From NCBI GenBank assembly GCA_002794735.1, contig NBAZ01000052.1:1-50890 (forward strand): a stretch of 50,890 bases of DNA, given 5' to 3'. The notes under the pieces are model-generated. The model was not told the DNA's origin and did not search any database. It saw only the letters and a program-made list of their open reading frames with translations. This stretch comes from Pyrrhoderma lamaoense (lineage: Eukaryota > Basidiomycota > Agaricomycetes > Hymenochaetales > Hymenochaetaceae). The position numbers and the translations under genes were made by a program. Positions 12,500-23,224 of the stretch are shown in pieces (the stretch's first letter is position 1; the number at the start of each line of letters is the position of its first letter).

Positions 12500-12567
12500 C
12501 TTCGGAATCTGCCATTTATTCAGCACGAATATGTCATATACGTACTGAATAAATGGCAGATTCCAAG
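12500..12567. repeat. Near-perfect palindrome, 20-bp perfect arms
   Basis: Arms 12504-12523 (GGAATCTGCCATTTATTCAG) and 12545-12564 are exact reverse complements. Pairing extends outward with one bulged base and partly inward into the 21-nt loop (ACG with CGT). It sits just downstream of relic D and next to a solo LTR. It could be a small MITE, a hairpin transcript or the scar of an element. No gene overlaps it. Confidence 0.75.
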
Positions 12568-12666
12568 TGTTACCGTCACACTAACTCATACTAAACTGCC
12601 ACGAGTACAGAGTTATGTTGAATAAAGTTGATAAATACAAATAGTAATACGAATAAATTTGTAACA

Positions 12667-13765
12667 TCAAGATGAGGTATTTTCAGAGGGAAAGCAGGAA
12701 GTCCATTGGTCACCCTGATAGTCTGATAAGCACAATTTCGTTGAAAAGCGTGTATTAAGGGTGCGTGGCCCATGAACGAGGGAGCGACGGAGATCTGAGG
12801 GAATCCACATCAGTAATTTGTTATCACTTTCGGTGAGCCAGCCATCATCTTCTAGGCGCCAGATATTTCCTTCTGGCTTGGTATCTACAGACCAAACATG
12901 GATTGTTCCGTCTTCGGAACTGGAGGCAAATTCAATATGCTTACTATCGGTTGTAGGGAATGGTGTGACAGACTTGGCATATGCTGATGCACGAGATTGA
13001 AAGATGAGTATACTAGTTGATGTATTCCATACGCAGACAATTCTGTCGTCCGATCCTGAAATTATCCATTTACCATTGGAAGAAAAGCACACCGAGTTTA
13101 CACTTCCCACATGGCCTCTTATTATACTACCCACTACTTGGCCAGTTTTAACGTTCCAAACTCGAATTGTCCTATCATCAGATCCAGAGACGATATATAG
13201 TCCATCGTAGGAGTAAGCGACGGACTTGACCCAATTTTCATGACCTTTGAGAGTGGAGAGTGAGTTGCCGGTCAAAGCATTCCAAATACGGATAGAGTAA
13301 TCTCTCGATGTAGAGACAATCCTCTTTCCATCTTCCATCAGGTAGATAACATAAGGAACAGACCCAGTCTGTATGGCCAATAAGTGGTCTAGCATCCAAT
13401 AAGCCAGTTGCACCGTTCCATATTCGGATAGATTTGTCGCTAGAGCCTGAAGCAAGATATTTACCATCAGGAGAAAAGGCGAGCGAATTGACCTTGATCA
13501 GTCTGATATACGGCTTTCGAATCTCCCTATTTCCACACTTGTCCAACGCATCAAGGACAGTAAGAACATTGGTCCTCGTCCCTGCCTTCTTCACTGCCTC
13601 GCAAAGTGGCTCGTACAGTAGAATCTCGAATGCCTTATCTGGTGTAACTGACTGAAGATCGTTATCAACAAGCTGTGCTTTGATAGCCTCTGCAACAACC
13701 TGATCTTGTTTTGCTAGGCCATATGCAATAGTTCGGAAGATAAAAGCGAGGTTGCTCTTTCCTTA
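12667..13765 (-). pseudogene. Relic D: NACHT fragment fused to WD40 repeats 10-14
   Basis: Shortened NLR copy. It begins mid-NACHT (IAYGLAKQDQVVAEAIKAQ, then Walker B VLTVLDALDKC with Glu to Lys). After PYIRLIK it jumps directly, in frame, into VNSLAFSPDGKYLASGS of WD40 repeat 10 near 13491. A 7-bp tandem duplication at 13326-13339 (TTCCATC twice) shifts the frame in repeat 11. Downstream, repeats 11-14 and the C-terminal tail (LLMWIPSDLRRSL) are open to the stop. The 5' side is cut at about 13765, where sequence switches to the 3' flank of copy E. It lacks the C2, helical and Walker A parts. Confidence 0.85.
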
Positions 13766-14376
13766 TCTGTCCCACGTGCAAATGAATTAAGCAACTTTGA
13801 TCTTGGACTACGCAGTAATCAAGGCACACAAATCAATGGATATAAAACTCTCTTCAAGTAGTAGCAGTGAAGCGTAGAAAGCTTATAATAAGTTGCTAAC
13901 ACACTCTGAGAGTGCGAGTGAAGTTAGTGATGAAGAAAGAAAGCATGTAAAGAGGTTGACTAGATATATGGATAGTTATCTGAACTTTTCTTATGACGGG
14001 TAAAAAGGTTGTGACACGAAAAAGAGTGATAAGATTTATACGACCATGCATAGCGTCAGCTTGTAATATATCATTCAATCACTCGCGAGACGAGCTATAG
14101 ACTACTCAGATGCGAGAGCTCCTGAGAAGTATTAATGCATAAGACCGGTTGAATGACGAAAGGGTTAGTAGAGACACAAAGAGAAGGACATTGAGTGCAA
14201 TCGTGGAAGAGGCTAATAGAAGGAGTACTTGTATACATTGGTATCATAATTGATGCTACTCCAGTACGAAAACAAAAAAATGACGCAAGCACAAAAGTGT
14301 AGAATAAGAAAACATAGTAAGATAATAGATAATGATGCGGATAATCTCGTAAGATTAAGGAAGGATATTATGAGAT
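13766..14376. other. 3' flank of copy E, duplicated downstream of copies I and G
   Basis: No gene. Closely similar to 29215-29796 (3' of copy I) throughout, for example ACTACGCAGTAAT followed by CAAGGCACACAAATCAATGG, and ATAGCGTCAGCT. More distantly similar to 25425-25744 (3' of relic G). It marks copies E, I and G as one duplication lineage with a 3' flank different from that of C, K, L, J and H. Confidence 0.65.
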
Positions 14377-15399
14377 TCATAGGTCAGGAGAAGGAAAACA
14401 AGCAGTCCACTGGTCGCCTTGATTGGCTGAAAGATACAATTTTGTTGAAAATCGTGTATTTAGTGTGCGAATGCATGGCCCATGGACCAGTGAATGACGA
14501 AGGTCTGGGGGAATCCATATCAGATATTTGCCGTTGTTTCCCGTTAGCCAGCCATCATCTTCCAGACGCCATTTCTTTCCTTCTTCCTCGATAGGTACAG
14601 ACCAGATATGGGTTGTTCCATCATCAGAGCCTGAGGCAAATTTGATATGCTTATTGTCAAACGTAGGGAAGGCAGCGATAGAGTTGACTTCTGATGAAAC
14701 ACGAGCTTGGAAGAAGAGAACGCCCGTCGACACGTTCCATAAGCAGACGGTTTTGTCATATGATCCGGAGATTATCCACTTTCCATCAGGAGAAAAGCAC
14801 ACAGAGTTAACTCTGTACTTATGACCTGTTATTGGATCATACGCTGCTTGGCCGGTTTCAGCATTCCAGACTCGTATTGTTCTGTCATGAGATGCAGAGA
14901 CAACATATAAGCCATCGGAGGAGTAAGCGACAGAGTTGACCCGATCAGAATGACCTTGAAATTTGGAAAGTAGACTGCTATTGGAAACATTCCAGATACG
15001 GACAGTTTCGTCCCTTGATCCGGAGACAATCTTCTTTCCGTCGGGAGAATAACAGACTGAGTTAACCCAGCTTGTATGACCAATGAGTGGTTCTGCTTCC
15101 AATGAGCCACTTTTGGCGTCCCATATTCGGATTGACTTGTCTCGAGAGCCCGAAGCAAGACGAGAGCCGTCAGGAGAAAAAGCGAGTGAGAAAACCCAGT
15201 CAGAGTGACCGTTGCATGTGATAAAATCGTCGTCGATCATATTCCATATTTGTATCACCGCGTGTCAGGGCTTTCTAGGTAGAGTAGTATAAGAGTCCAC
15301 TAAGTGACCTAAGCAGACCTAGGGGTACCTGTAGATATATCTAGGAATATCTAGGAGGAAAAGTCTACTTAGATTCCCAACAACACTTAAGCAGACCTG

Positions 15400-15449
15400 T
15401 GTGGAGTCGGCTAGAAAATTGAGAAAAAAGTGCTCTAGCCGACTCCACA
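15400..15449. repeat. Perfect 16-bp inverted repeat inside the transposon
   Basis: Arms TGTGGAGTCGGCTAGA (15400-15415) and its exact complement (15434-15449), 18-nt A-rich loop. It is nested in a wider imperfect inversion: CACTTAAGCAGACC before it and GGTCTGCTTAAG after it. It could be a nested MITE or a structural end of the element. Confidence 0.8.
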
Positions 15450-15569
15450 TAAGTATTCTTAAGGTTATATAATATCATCTATGTAGACCATTTTTTTCTG
15501 TATTTTGGTCTGCTTAAGTCTACTTAAATGTCATAAAATTATATTCCCGTTGGTATATATATTGACCTT

Positions 15570-16690
15570 ATTTTATTAATATGCCTATATACTGACTACG
15601 AGTCATCGAGAGCGTCCCGATGCCATTGTACTGTTGACTCTCACGAAGGAAACTATCTACTTTGCGCAACTTTTGCATTGAAGCTTTTGTCCATCTTTCC
15701 GTTGCAGTCACTCGTTCAACTTCCTCGTGCATTGGTTGGGCATATTTCGGATTTGCTGCAAGGTGGAAAAGCGCATGTGTAAAACTCTATAAAAGGGATC
15801 AGATATAAGATATTTGACATTCATTTGACATACGGATCTAAGGACCCGAGTGTACCCACCACGGAGAATGTGTGAATAGCGGCGAAATTTAGCGTAAGCA
15901 AGCGCTGTGTTAACGCATATACTGTTCTTTGTTCACCGGTCCCCATCGCTATCGCCATCAGCATCAACGACTACGGACAAGTGTTCGACAACGAGAAAGA
16001 CGGCGTCGACAGTGCCGACGCGATTGTATGTTCTTATTTTTATTTCTCATTACCACCCATCCCTATTCTCCTGTTGGTAGTAGTTGTATACTCTACCTTG
16101 CGTAGATTTGTAATTCTCGACTTGCATTCCCTCCTCCTCTCTTGCTCTTTACTGTCGCCGGCATCGACGAGCTCTATAACTCTTTACTCTGTATATACAG
16201 ACTTTGACTCTTAAGCACCACCATCAACGTGCCTGCCGTGTGCCAGTACATAAAAATCCAAAGTGATAGCCGAAATCGGACCCTAGAACTGATATAATCA
16301 AAATCGCCTGTTGTAGTAGATGGCATTTCACCAGCAGCTAAGTGCTACCTCTCTCACTCCCCAGCGTCCTGCACCGCAGGCTTCCCCGCCGCGACGCCGA
16401 GCTTTCTTCCTACGCCTCAACGACAAGCTCCCTTGCTTCGGCTGGTTACAAGACTTCTTTCCAGTTCTCCTTTGCCTCATTGATGAGCCAAGAAAGCATG
16501 TCATTCTGAGAGATGATTCAGTAAGAATGCCATATGATATATTGTAAGAGTCATCGTTAAACTCACGGGCTTGTCGGGATAGTCCGGACCATATTCATCA
16601 ATAAGGGCTTGACGGTGCTCAATAATTGGCCTTAAGTGCTTCTCCGCTCGACGAGTTGTAGCGGGCACCGAAGTTTATAGCTCGCCAATA
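15570..16690 (-). pseudogene. Captured cytochrome P450 fragment (I-helix to K-helix region)
   Basis: Several exons of a fungal P450 are readable. Right to left: AEKHLRPIIEHRQALIDEYG then PDYPDKP before a GTGAGT donor near 16563; NDMLSWLINEAKENWKEVL after a CAG acceptor near 16503; RLLTLNFAAIHTFS, the I-helix; and FTHALFHLAANPKY continuing to KVDSFLRESQ, QYNGIGTLSMTR. The K-helix ExxR appears as ESQQ, so the invariant Arg is lost. In-frame stops occur (after WKEVL; in the first segment upstream of the RRAEKHL stretch). The N-terminal membrane anchor and the C-terminal haem-binding Cys region are absent. It is a gene fragment carried by the transposon, not a working monooxygenase. Confidence 0.8.
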
Positions 16691-16717
16691 AGACTTCCAA
16701 AACTATCTCAACACTAA

Positions 16718-17032
16718 GTGGCGCATTCCAACGTACATATTTATTTCTCTGTATCAATTATGTTCCATTCTTCAAGATACAAACTCGACATGGACTTCAC
16801 CCCACGCAGGAATCGCCGCATTGGCCAGCGCAGACGGACAACCTCAGACCCTGCCTCTGTAAATTCTTCCTCAGCAAGGTCATCAACATCCTCAAATACT
16901 ACAATTCGCCCTGGACCGGGGTCACTGGAAAATCCAGATGAAGACGCTGTGTCAATTCATCGCCACTCACTAGATGATGCTGCCTATGAACATGCAATTG
17001 AACAAGTTGTCCGTCGTAGTGGTCATGGTTGA
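16718..17032 (+). CDS. Small low-complexity open frame inside transposon, doubtful
   Basis: An open frame of 104 codons, rich in Ser, Arg and Thr in the middle (RRNRRIGQRRR, NSSSARSSTSS). No domain recognised and no supporting splice pattern. It could be a captured exon or chance; a Met near 16790 begins the compositionally coherent part (MDFTPRRNRR). Confidence 0.2.
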   Translation: MAHSNVHIYFSVSIMFHSSRYKLDMDFTPRRNRRIGQRRRTTSDPASVNSSSARSSTSSNTTIRPGPGSLENPDEDAVSIHRHSLDDAAYEHAIEQVVRRSGHG

Positions 17033-17088
17033 CTCAGTAGAAACATCTGTGAAAGTAGAAGATTCTGTAGAAATATCTGTAGTAGTAC

Positions 17089-17565
17089 TTATTTCTGTAC
17101 TGAGATCGAATATAGTCGAGGTATCTGTGTCAAGTTCAGTCGTGAAAGACGTAACAGTTTCCGTGTCAGTTGTGGTCGTGGGTTTGGGCTTGTAGCCACT
17201 GAAGAACCAAAGCGGGAACGAAAGAAGCGGGAGTCCTGAGAAGTTGCAGGAACAGATTGTGGCGGTGGTGGTGATGATATAGGCTTGATCTCGGGGGATG
17301 CAGACTCAGAAGCAGCAGAAGTTATTTCATTATTTGGGGCCGACATTACAGATATCGAGCCTTGTCTCGATGACGGTCGTGTAATGTCTGATAATTCCTT
17401 CATGTTTAGACCTTGACGTGATTCTGGGAGGTCTGAACATCGATGCCAGCTGACATTCTTGCTACTAGAAGCACTCTCACGGCGAATTGCTTCTTCCAAA
17501 ATTTCATTATTAGCTAATGCACGTTGCATATTTGACCGAGTAAGCTTCAGAGAAGTTTCTAACAC
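17089..17565 (-). CDS. Unknown captured open frame inside transposon
   Basis: 158 codons beginning MLETSLKLTRSNMQRALANN, a plausible helical N-terminus, followed by Ser/Pro-rich disordered sequence (ISSPPPPQSVPATS). I do not recognise it. Its composition looks like a real fungal protein start rather than random sequence, and it lies beside the P450 pieces, so a second captured host gene fragment is the simplest reading. It ends at a stop without an evident domain. Confidence 0.35.
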   Translation of the reverse strand: MLETSLKLTRSNMQRALANNEILEEAIRRESASSSKNVSWHRCSDLPESRQGLNMKELSDITRPSSRQGSISVMSAPNNEITSAASESASPEIKPISSPPPPQSVPATSQDSRFFRSRFGSSVATSPNPRPQLTRKLLRLSRLNLTQIPRLYSISVQK

Positions 17566-17722
17566 TGTTTGTGTTCTAAGTGGTTGAATGAAAATAGTAG
17601 AGAGATGTAGAGAGAAGTGGCACGGCTTATAAAGGCATTGCCTTGGAACGTGCTAGAGTATAACTTATATAATATAACCTATGTAATCCATTTTTTCTAT
17701 GTGAACCTCATTAAGCTTGACA

Positions 17723-17824
17723 AAAGTATTTCTAGGCGATCTAGGTAGATTAGTATTATTTGCTTTTTAATTTGGTGTCTACACAGATCAACATAGAGGA
17801 TCTTGATAGACCTAGAAATACTTT
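17723..17824. repeat. 14-bp-arm inverted repeat near transposon right end
   Basis: AAAGTATTTCTAGG (17723-17736) and its exact complement (17811-17824) enclose a 74-nt loop. The inner CTAGGTAGATTAGTAT resembles CTAGGTAGAGTAGTAT near the left end of the element (about 15271), suggesting subterminal binding-site repeats for a transposase. Confidence 0.6.
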
Positions 17825-20800
17825 ATTGGACTTTTTCACACAGGTAATCTTTTAAGATCTTATAAGATGACTTTATCGACTTTACAAAGGTAATCTAAGT
17901 TGACCTTTTAGGCAATTGAAAATTAATAAACTAGCTATGGTCGGCTAAGTAATTGCTGACACGCCGTGTATCGACCCGTCTTGTAATCCCGCGGCGAAGT
18001 GATTTTCGTCGGGTGAAAGCGCGACTGAGTATACCAAACCAGACTGTTCTAATGGCCCTTTGATCAATTCACCGCTCTCCGTATTCCACACACAGACTGT
18101 TTTATCAAGTGCGCCGGAGACAAGATGCTTTCCTGTTTTCGGTGAAATCGCAATTGCTGTTATTATCATCTTGTGTCCCTTGAACTCTACGTCTGTTAGT
18201 GTCCCTCTTTCTACGTCCCAGACCCGGATCGTCCTATCCCAAGACGCAGAGGCGAAGTGCTTACAATCAGGTGCGAATGATACAGATGTAACAGGGTATG
18301 TATGGCCTTCGAATCTTTTCGGAGGAGCATCGCTGTGTTTTGCATTCCACAGTCTTACTATGCCGTCAAAAGATCCCGACAAAATATGTTTGCCGTCACT
18401 AGAGAATGCAACCGAGTACACGCTGCGCATGCCGTCTCCAGAGAATGCTCGCAAAACTCTGCCACTCGACACTTCCCATATACGAATCGTGCCTTCCATT
18501 GAACCTGAGACAATTTGCTCGTTGTCTGGAGAAAATGACAGAGAGGTGACTGTGTTTACGTGGCCTCTGAATGGGTTGGAGATCATCTTTCTGCTTTGTA
18601 CGTCCCAGACAATGATAGTTCCATCCCGTGATCCTGACGCAAGATAGCGTCCACTGGATGAGAACACAACACTTTTTACTTCACTTGTATGCCCTCCCCA
18701 CAGCTCTCCGATTGGTGCACCATTCTCAGCATCCCATAGTCTGACAGTCTTATCATCAGAACCAGATGCTATATATCTCCCGTCTACAGAAAACGCGACA
18801 GAAGTAATCCTGTCTGAATGGCCAGTAAGTGGGCCATAAGCACTCCCCCCTGTAACCGCATTCCACACCCGCACTGTCTTATCCTCAGACCCCGACGCAA
18901 TATAATTCCCATCTGCAGAGTATGCAACACTCGCCACTTTATCCGAATGTCCTTGAAGTGGGCAGAGGAGTCGTCTGCCGCTCACTACATCCCATATTTC
19001 AACAACACCCTTCCTTGATCCCGATGCAATTTGCTCACCATCAGGCGAGTATGAAATAGAATTGACCCAACTACCAACATATATTTGCCTGGTACATGCC
19101 ATTTTGGGTTTGTTACCGACATGCTCGACCCGTGTCAGTGATTGCGCTTGCTTAGCGAAGTGCTCAGCGACGATGGAGTCCTCCTTCATTAATGGGAGGA
19201 ATGACATGTATAAATGGGGGGTACTTTGAGAGATGGGTTCGATGAATCTGAGGAACTGAGCAATAGCATCTTGGAGAAATTCAGATAGTTTTGCGTGCTT
19301 ATTCTATATAGATATTAGCTTAAACCATGAATTAATTCAGAATCACTTACCCCTATCCAGGTAATGGCACTCTCGAGCGATTGCGAAAGGAAATCGTATA
19401 ACGAACCTGTGAGGCTGAGGACCTCGACCCAATACAGTAACCGATTTTTCGCGAATGATTCGAGCTGTTTGCACAGTTCTTCCGAATAAGGGGCCCCCGC
19501 AGATGAGAAGCCCAATGACGACAGGCATATAGTAACGAGGAAGAGATATTGCCTTTGACGCGTTCCTCAAGTCGGGGCACGTCCTTGTTCAGCTTGTGTG
19601 ATGTTTCCAAATCACAGATGTTGAATCGAAGCCCCTCCATCAATTCGAAGCACCGTAGCGAAATGCGTTCATTATCCCTTTTCCCGTCAATAAACCACTC
19701 CTTTTCACGCGTTTCCTTCGATACCAGATAGTCGTACAGGGAGGTGTGATACAAACGGACTGGTTTATTTGGCTCAAATGCAACTAGTGAACGTAGCGAG
19801 TTGAGAATTCCCCATGTTTTTCCATAACCAAGCCCTAGGAAATTGTTAATCTCCGTCTCCAAGAGTTGTTCTTTGCCGAACATGATCAACGAAAATACCC
19901 CTGAGAAGTTGGTTATCATAGCCTGGTTCCAGTTCCGGCTGAGAGCGTCCTCGTACAACTTCTCTAGAGATAATGATTTCGTTCGAACTAAACGCTTTAG
20001 TTCGCCTCCCATGTCCCAATAATTGTTTTCGACGAGTCTCACAGCAGTTGAGGCCCATATGAATAACCCATTAGCGGCTTCGCCAAGAATTTGCATATTT
20101 TCGTCCCACGGCCAGCTCGGTTCTATCATTAACAAATTCCTTTCCTTCAAGTTCCCGAGTCTGGATTGGAAGTACTTCAGGACATCACCCCTAGTGTTGT
20201 CTGACTCATGATCCAGGTTCATGTGGCGTATTCGCAGTTTATCGAGCTCTCCGGACGAAGCAATGTCCCCCTCTGGTCGACTAGTGACGAGAAAGCGGTA
20301 ATTGAGAGGAAGCGTCTGTAGTTTCTCCTTAATCAGTCTGATATATGGCTCCCGTATCTCTCTACTTCCACACTCATCCAAGGCATCAAGGACAATGAGG
20401 ATGGTGTCCTCATTCCTTTCTTCTGTTGTCGCATGGAGTGTGGATTGAATAGCAAGATCTCGAAAGCTCTCTCTGGTGTAGCAGAGGTTACTTCATTGGC
20501 ATCGAGTTGAGAATTGAGGGCTTCGGCAGTTGCTTGGCATCGGAGGGCTAGATCGTATGCGATAGTACGGAAAATATATACAGGATCGCTTTTATCCCTC
20601 AGAAAGTACTGATGTGAACCAAGCTGGCTCTTCCTCTGGTAAATTTCTGCAATTGTCGTAGCGATCGTACTCTTTCCTGTTCCAGCACAGCCAAGAATGA
20701 AGAAAATATTGGGTGCATTTGTATCTTGTACCCAATTCTCTATTTCCTTCAAGACCTCGACACGTGTTCCTTCTAGACAAGGCTGGCGACCAGTCCTACC

Positions 20801-22310
20801 CTCGTGCTTTGGTTGAAGCTTTTTTTCGAGTTCTATAGACAAGCATGATGAATCTATGTACATAATGATCGAATGAAACCTGGTACGAAGAACTTACTTT
20901 CTCTAAGTATCCCGCTGGCTCGATCCCGCGTTTCGTTCCGCGTTTCGATAATGTTCTGTCGCATGAAAGCTGATTCAAGCTCCTTCTTCAAATTGTCCAA
21001 TTCAGCTTCAAGATCCTCTATTTCAGATTTCTTATTTTGCATCACTGAACGGACTGATAAAATAGCACGTCAATGAATGGCATAGGACGCACATGAACCT
21101 TTTTGTAACTCACTAAGAAAGCTCTTTTGTGCGTAGTCGTGGATGAGGATGCTGCACTTCTTGATAAACTCGAGGATATTGGCGATAGTCAAACGAAGGG
21201 AATTGGAAGGACTGTTGAAGACAGAAGTCTCTTTGGTGATCAAGAATAGGTTCATCAGGTTCTTTACAAGGTTCCTGACCCGTTCATCAAATTTGGGTTG
21301 GGAAGCGAATATCTGCAAGAACTAAGCTTTCTATAACGAGTACGTTGCACCGCAGAACTCACCTTTAAGAACGCTGTCGTTAAGCACCATGCCAATTTCA
21401 CATATGGAATTTCCTGTGAACGGTTCAACCAACGTTAACACACTACCTGTAAACATCTAGTAGTTACTCACGTTTGCAATACTGTTCCCAAATTCAACAA
21501 AAGCAGTGATAGTATAGCCTATTTCCACCAATGATCGACATGCACCACTTTCTGCTATGCGCTTTGCCATATCAAAAATCGCATTGACGTTATCTGCAAA
21601 ACTGGCATGATTGGAGGGAGGGATATCAAGCAGGTCTTGAGCAAGATTTAAGAGAAATAATTCAGCGTTCTTCGTTTCATCGGATTTTTGGAGGCTCAAG
21701 AAGATGGAATGTTGTGATTTAGACTTTGATTGGAGTGTAACGCAAACATCTAGTTCGCAGTAATGAGTGTTTGAATCCATAAATTAATACATTTATTCAA
21801 GTCTTACCTTCTCCACTCTCCCTTAATATTTCTTCCAGATAGCACTCTTTACTCCCGACACTAGTATGCACTATCGCCTCTTTCATGAGCTCGATTTTGA
21901 ATCTGGTCCCATTGTTCGAGCATGTACTTGTTGAAAAAACGGTATTGTTAGCTAGACTGAAACGAGCGAGTATGTATATAGCGTACATAGGAAACGTCTC
22001 ATTCCACTGGGGTGGTGATTCATTGACAGATCTCGTTCTATGTTTCTCTTCTCCGTATGTGATTTTAACGTATAGTCTGGGAGTCTTAGATTTCCCAGGG
22101 ACAGTTATGTCTGATCGTGATACTAAAGGAAATAGACAGTCAACTAAGGACTATTTGAAGTACGCGAAACGAACCTCGAAGGGAGTAAAACTCTGACATG
22201 GCCCGTTCTCTGATCTGTTTTGAGTGAGGGGGAAGATTTGGGAGTGCGAAAGGTAGAGAGTTGAATAAAGCCTTGAGAAAAGGAGAAGGTTGGGATATAT
22301 TATATCAGAT

Positions 22311-22450
22311 TTGCCTCAAGGTTGATTCGGTGAGAATCACCAGATGATAGTATTTATAGAGGAGCGAACTAGAGAGCTGTGATTTAAACCACGCTGGATA
22401 GAATCAAACATGTGGAGGCTAAGCCAGTCCGAGAAGAGCTCAGGTGGTAA
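22311..22450 (-). promoter_or_regulatory. Class I 5' module of copy E with TATA-like box
   Basis: Starts about 111 bp upstream of the copy E start codon. Same block as for A, F and I (CCTCAAGG core, AATCAC, GATGATAG, then GAGGCTAAGCCAGTCC and CTCAGGTG). Read on the minus strand it contains TATAAATA (complement of 22351-22358), about 150 nt before the ATG, the best TATA candidate among the copies. Confidence 0.5.
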
Positions 22451-23224
22451 ATACAGAAGTACAATCACTTCATCTACTACTTCAGCCTCCCAATGCTCAG
22501 CGAAACACAGATGCTCCGTTTCCAGATTAGTTTGCTGAGTATCAGCCGTGAAGGCGAGGTATTATGCACCGGTGGCCACCTGATGCATATTATCGGCCAG
22601 AAGTAAATCTATAAACAGCATAGAAGACGCATGTACACGTTCTTGAGCGCGCAGGCGATAGTTGGGTTCTATAAGATTGAACTTGCCTCAAGGCGAGTTC
22701 GATAGATATCACTGGTTGATAGTAAATATAGAAAACGGCATGGAAGGTATATGTATATAGCTGCGGTGATTTGGAATGAACAAAATCCAAGCATGCTGAG
22801 GCTAGACCATCATATGAAGGGCCTAGGTGATTTATATTTTTAAGACGGAAGCCCCATGACCTGCTACTCGCACTCGGAACCACAAATTTTTCCAAGGTAG
22901 TCAAGATGGTATCATCTGAAAGTGAGGATATCCTATTCTTATTCTCACGACATGCATACTGATAGCACACAAGAGTCTTATAGAAACTGTAAGTCTATAT
23001 TTTCGATAGCATAGAGGCTGAAGGTCATTGATTAGCTAGGAGCATCGGAGCTGATCCGTATATCATTGAATATTATCAAGTGATATACACGAAGTACAAG
23101 CTTCATGTATGCTTGCTAAGTTGACTCCAATCTTCTGAAACTGTATCTAACTGAATGCACGTAGCAAGCCTTGGATCTAGCAATCTTGAAGATACTTGGT
23201 TATCAATCAGAAAATCCGACTTGC
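22451..23224. other. Spacer with an orphan class I module (22681-22833)
   Basis: No gene recognised, although a 126-codon open frame exists on the minus strand across the module. 22681-22833 repeats the 5' module (GCCTCAAGGCGAGTTCGAT, CACTGGTTGATAGTAAAT, GCGGTGATTTGG, GAGGCTAGACCA), but no exon 1 is visible in the expected 100-110 bp on its downstream side, so the gene it served appears deleted. Confidence 0.45.

Larger units (their letters stand above)
15257..17966. mobile_element. Non-autonomous TIR DNA transposon with captured gene pieces
   Basis: About 2.71 kb, bounded by short inverted ends: CCGCGTGTCAG at 15258-15268 and the complement of CGGCGTGTCAG at 17956-17966 (10 of 11 match). 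It is flanked by TGTATC on both sides (15251-15256 and 17967-17972), read as a 6-bp target duplication because deleting one copy restores the host WD40 frame. No transposase was recognised. Inside are cytochrome P450 exons, an unknown open frame, a perfect 16-bp-arm hairpin, subterminal repeats such as TTATATAATAT at both sides, and CTAGG-rich repeats. I cannot assign a superfamily; TSD length and ends do not clearly fit hAT or Mutator. Confidence 0.8.
14377..22200 (-). pseudogene. NLR copy E: full-length C2-NACHT-WD40 pseudogene split by a 2.7-kb transposon
   Basis: Same nine-exon structure as copy C: 22176-22200, 21987-22122, 21808-21926, 21472-21749, 21363-21413, 21114-21312, 20898-21053, 19351-20832, then the WD40 exon in two pieces, 17967-19303 and 14377-15256. 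Exon 1 encodes MSEFYSLR. Walker A is GCAGTGKS. Two indels break the NACHT exon: two extra bases near 20437 (after FEILLFNP) and one lost base near 19493 (after SHLR). The transposon at 15257-17966 interrupts WD40 repeat 9 between DGS and IQIWN. Without it and one TSD copy, the reading DGSIQIWNMIDD is restored, so the insertion is younger than the gene. The C-terminal tail has a two-residue insertion (GPCIRTLNTRF). Non-functional as it stands. Confidence 0.88.

Noticed and set aside
15257..17966. Helitron as the source of the captured P450 pieces
   Set aside because: There are terminal inverted repeats and a target duplication that restores the host frame; helitrons have neither.
22590..22970. 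Minus-strand frame of 126 codons as a gene
   Set aside because: It overlaps the duplicated non-coding 5' module, and the related modules elsewhere do not keep this frame open.
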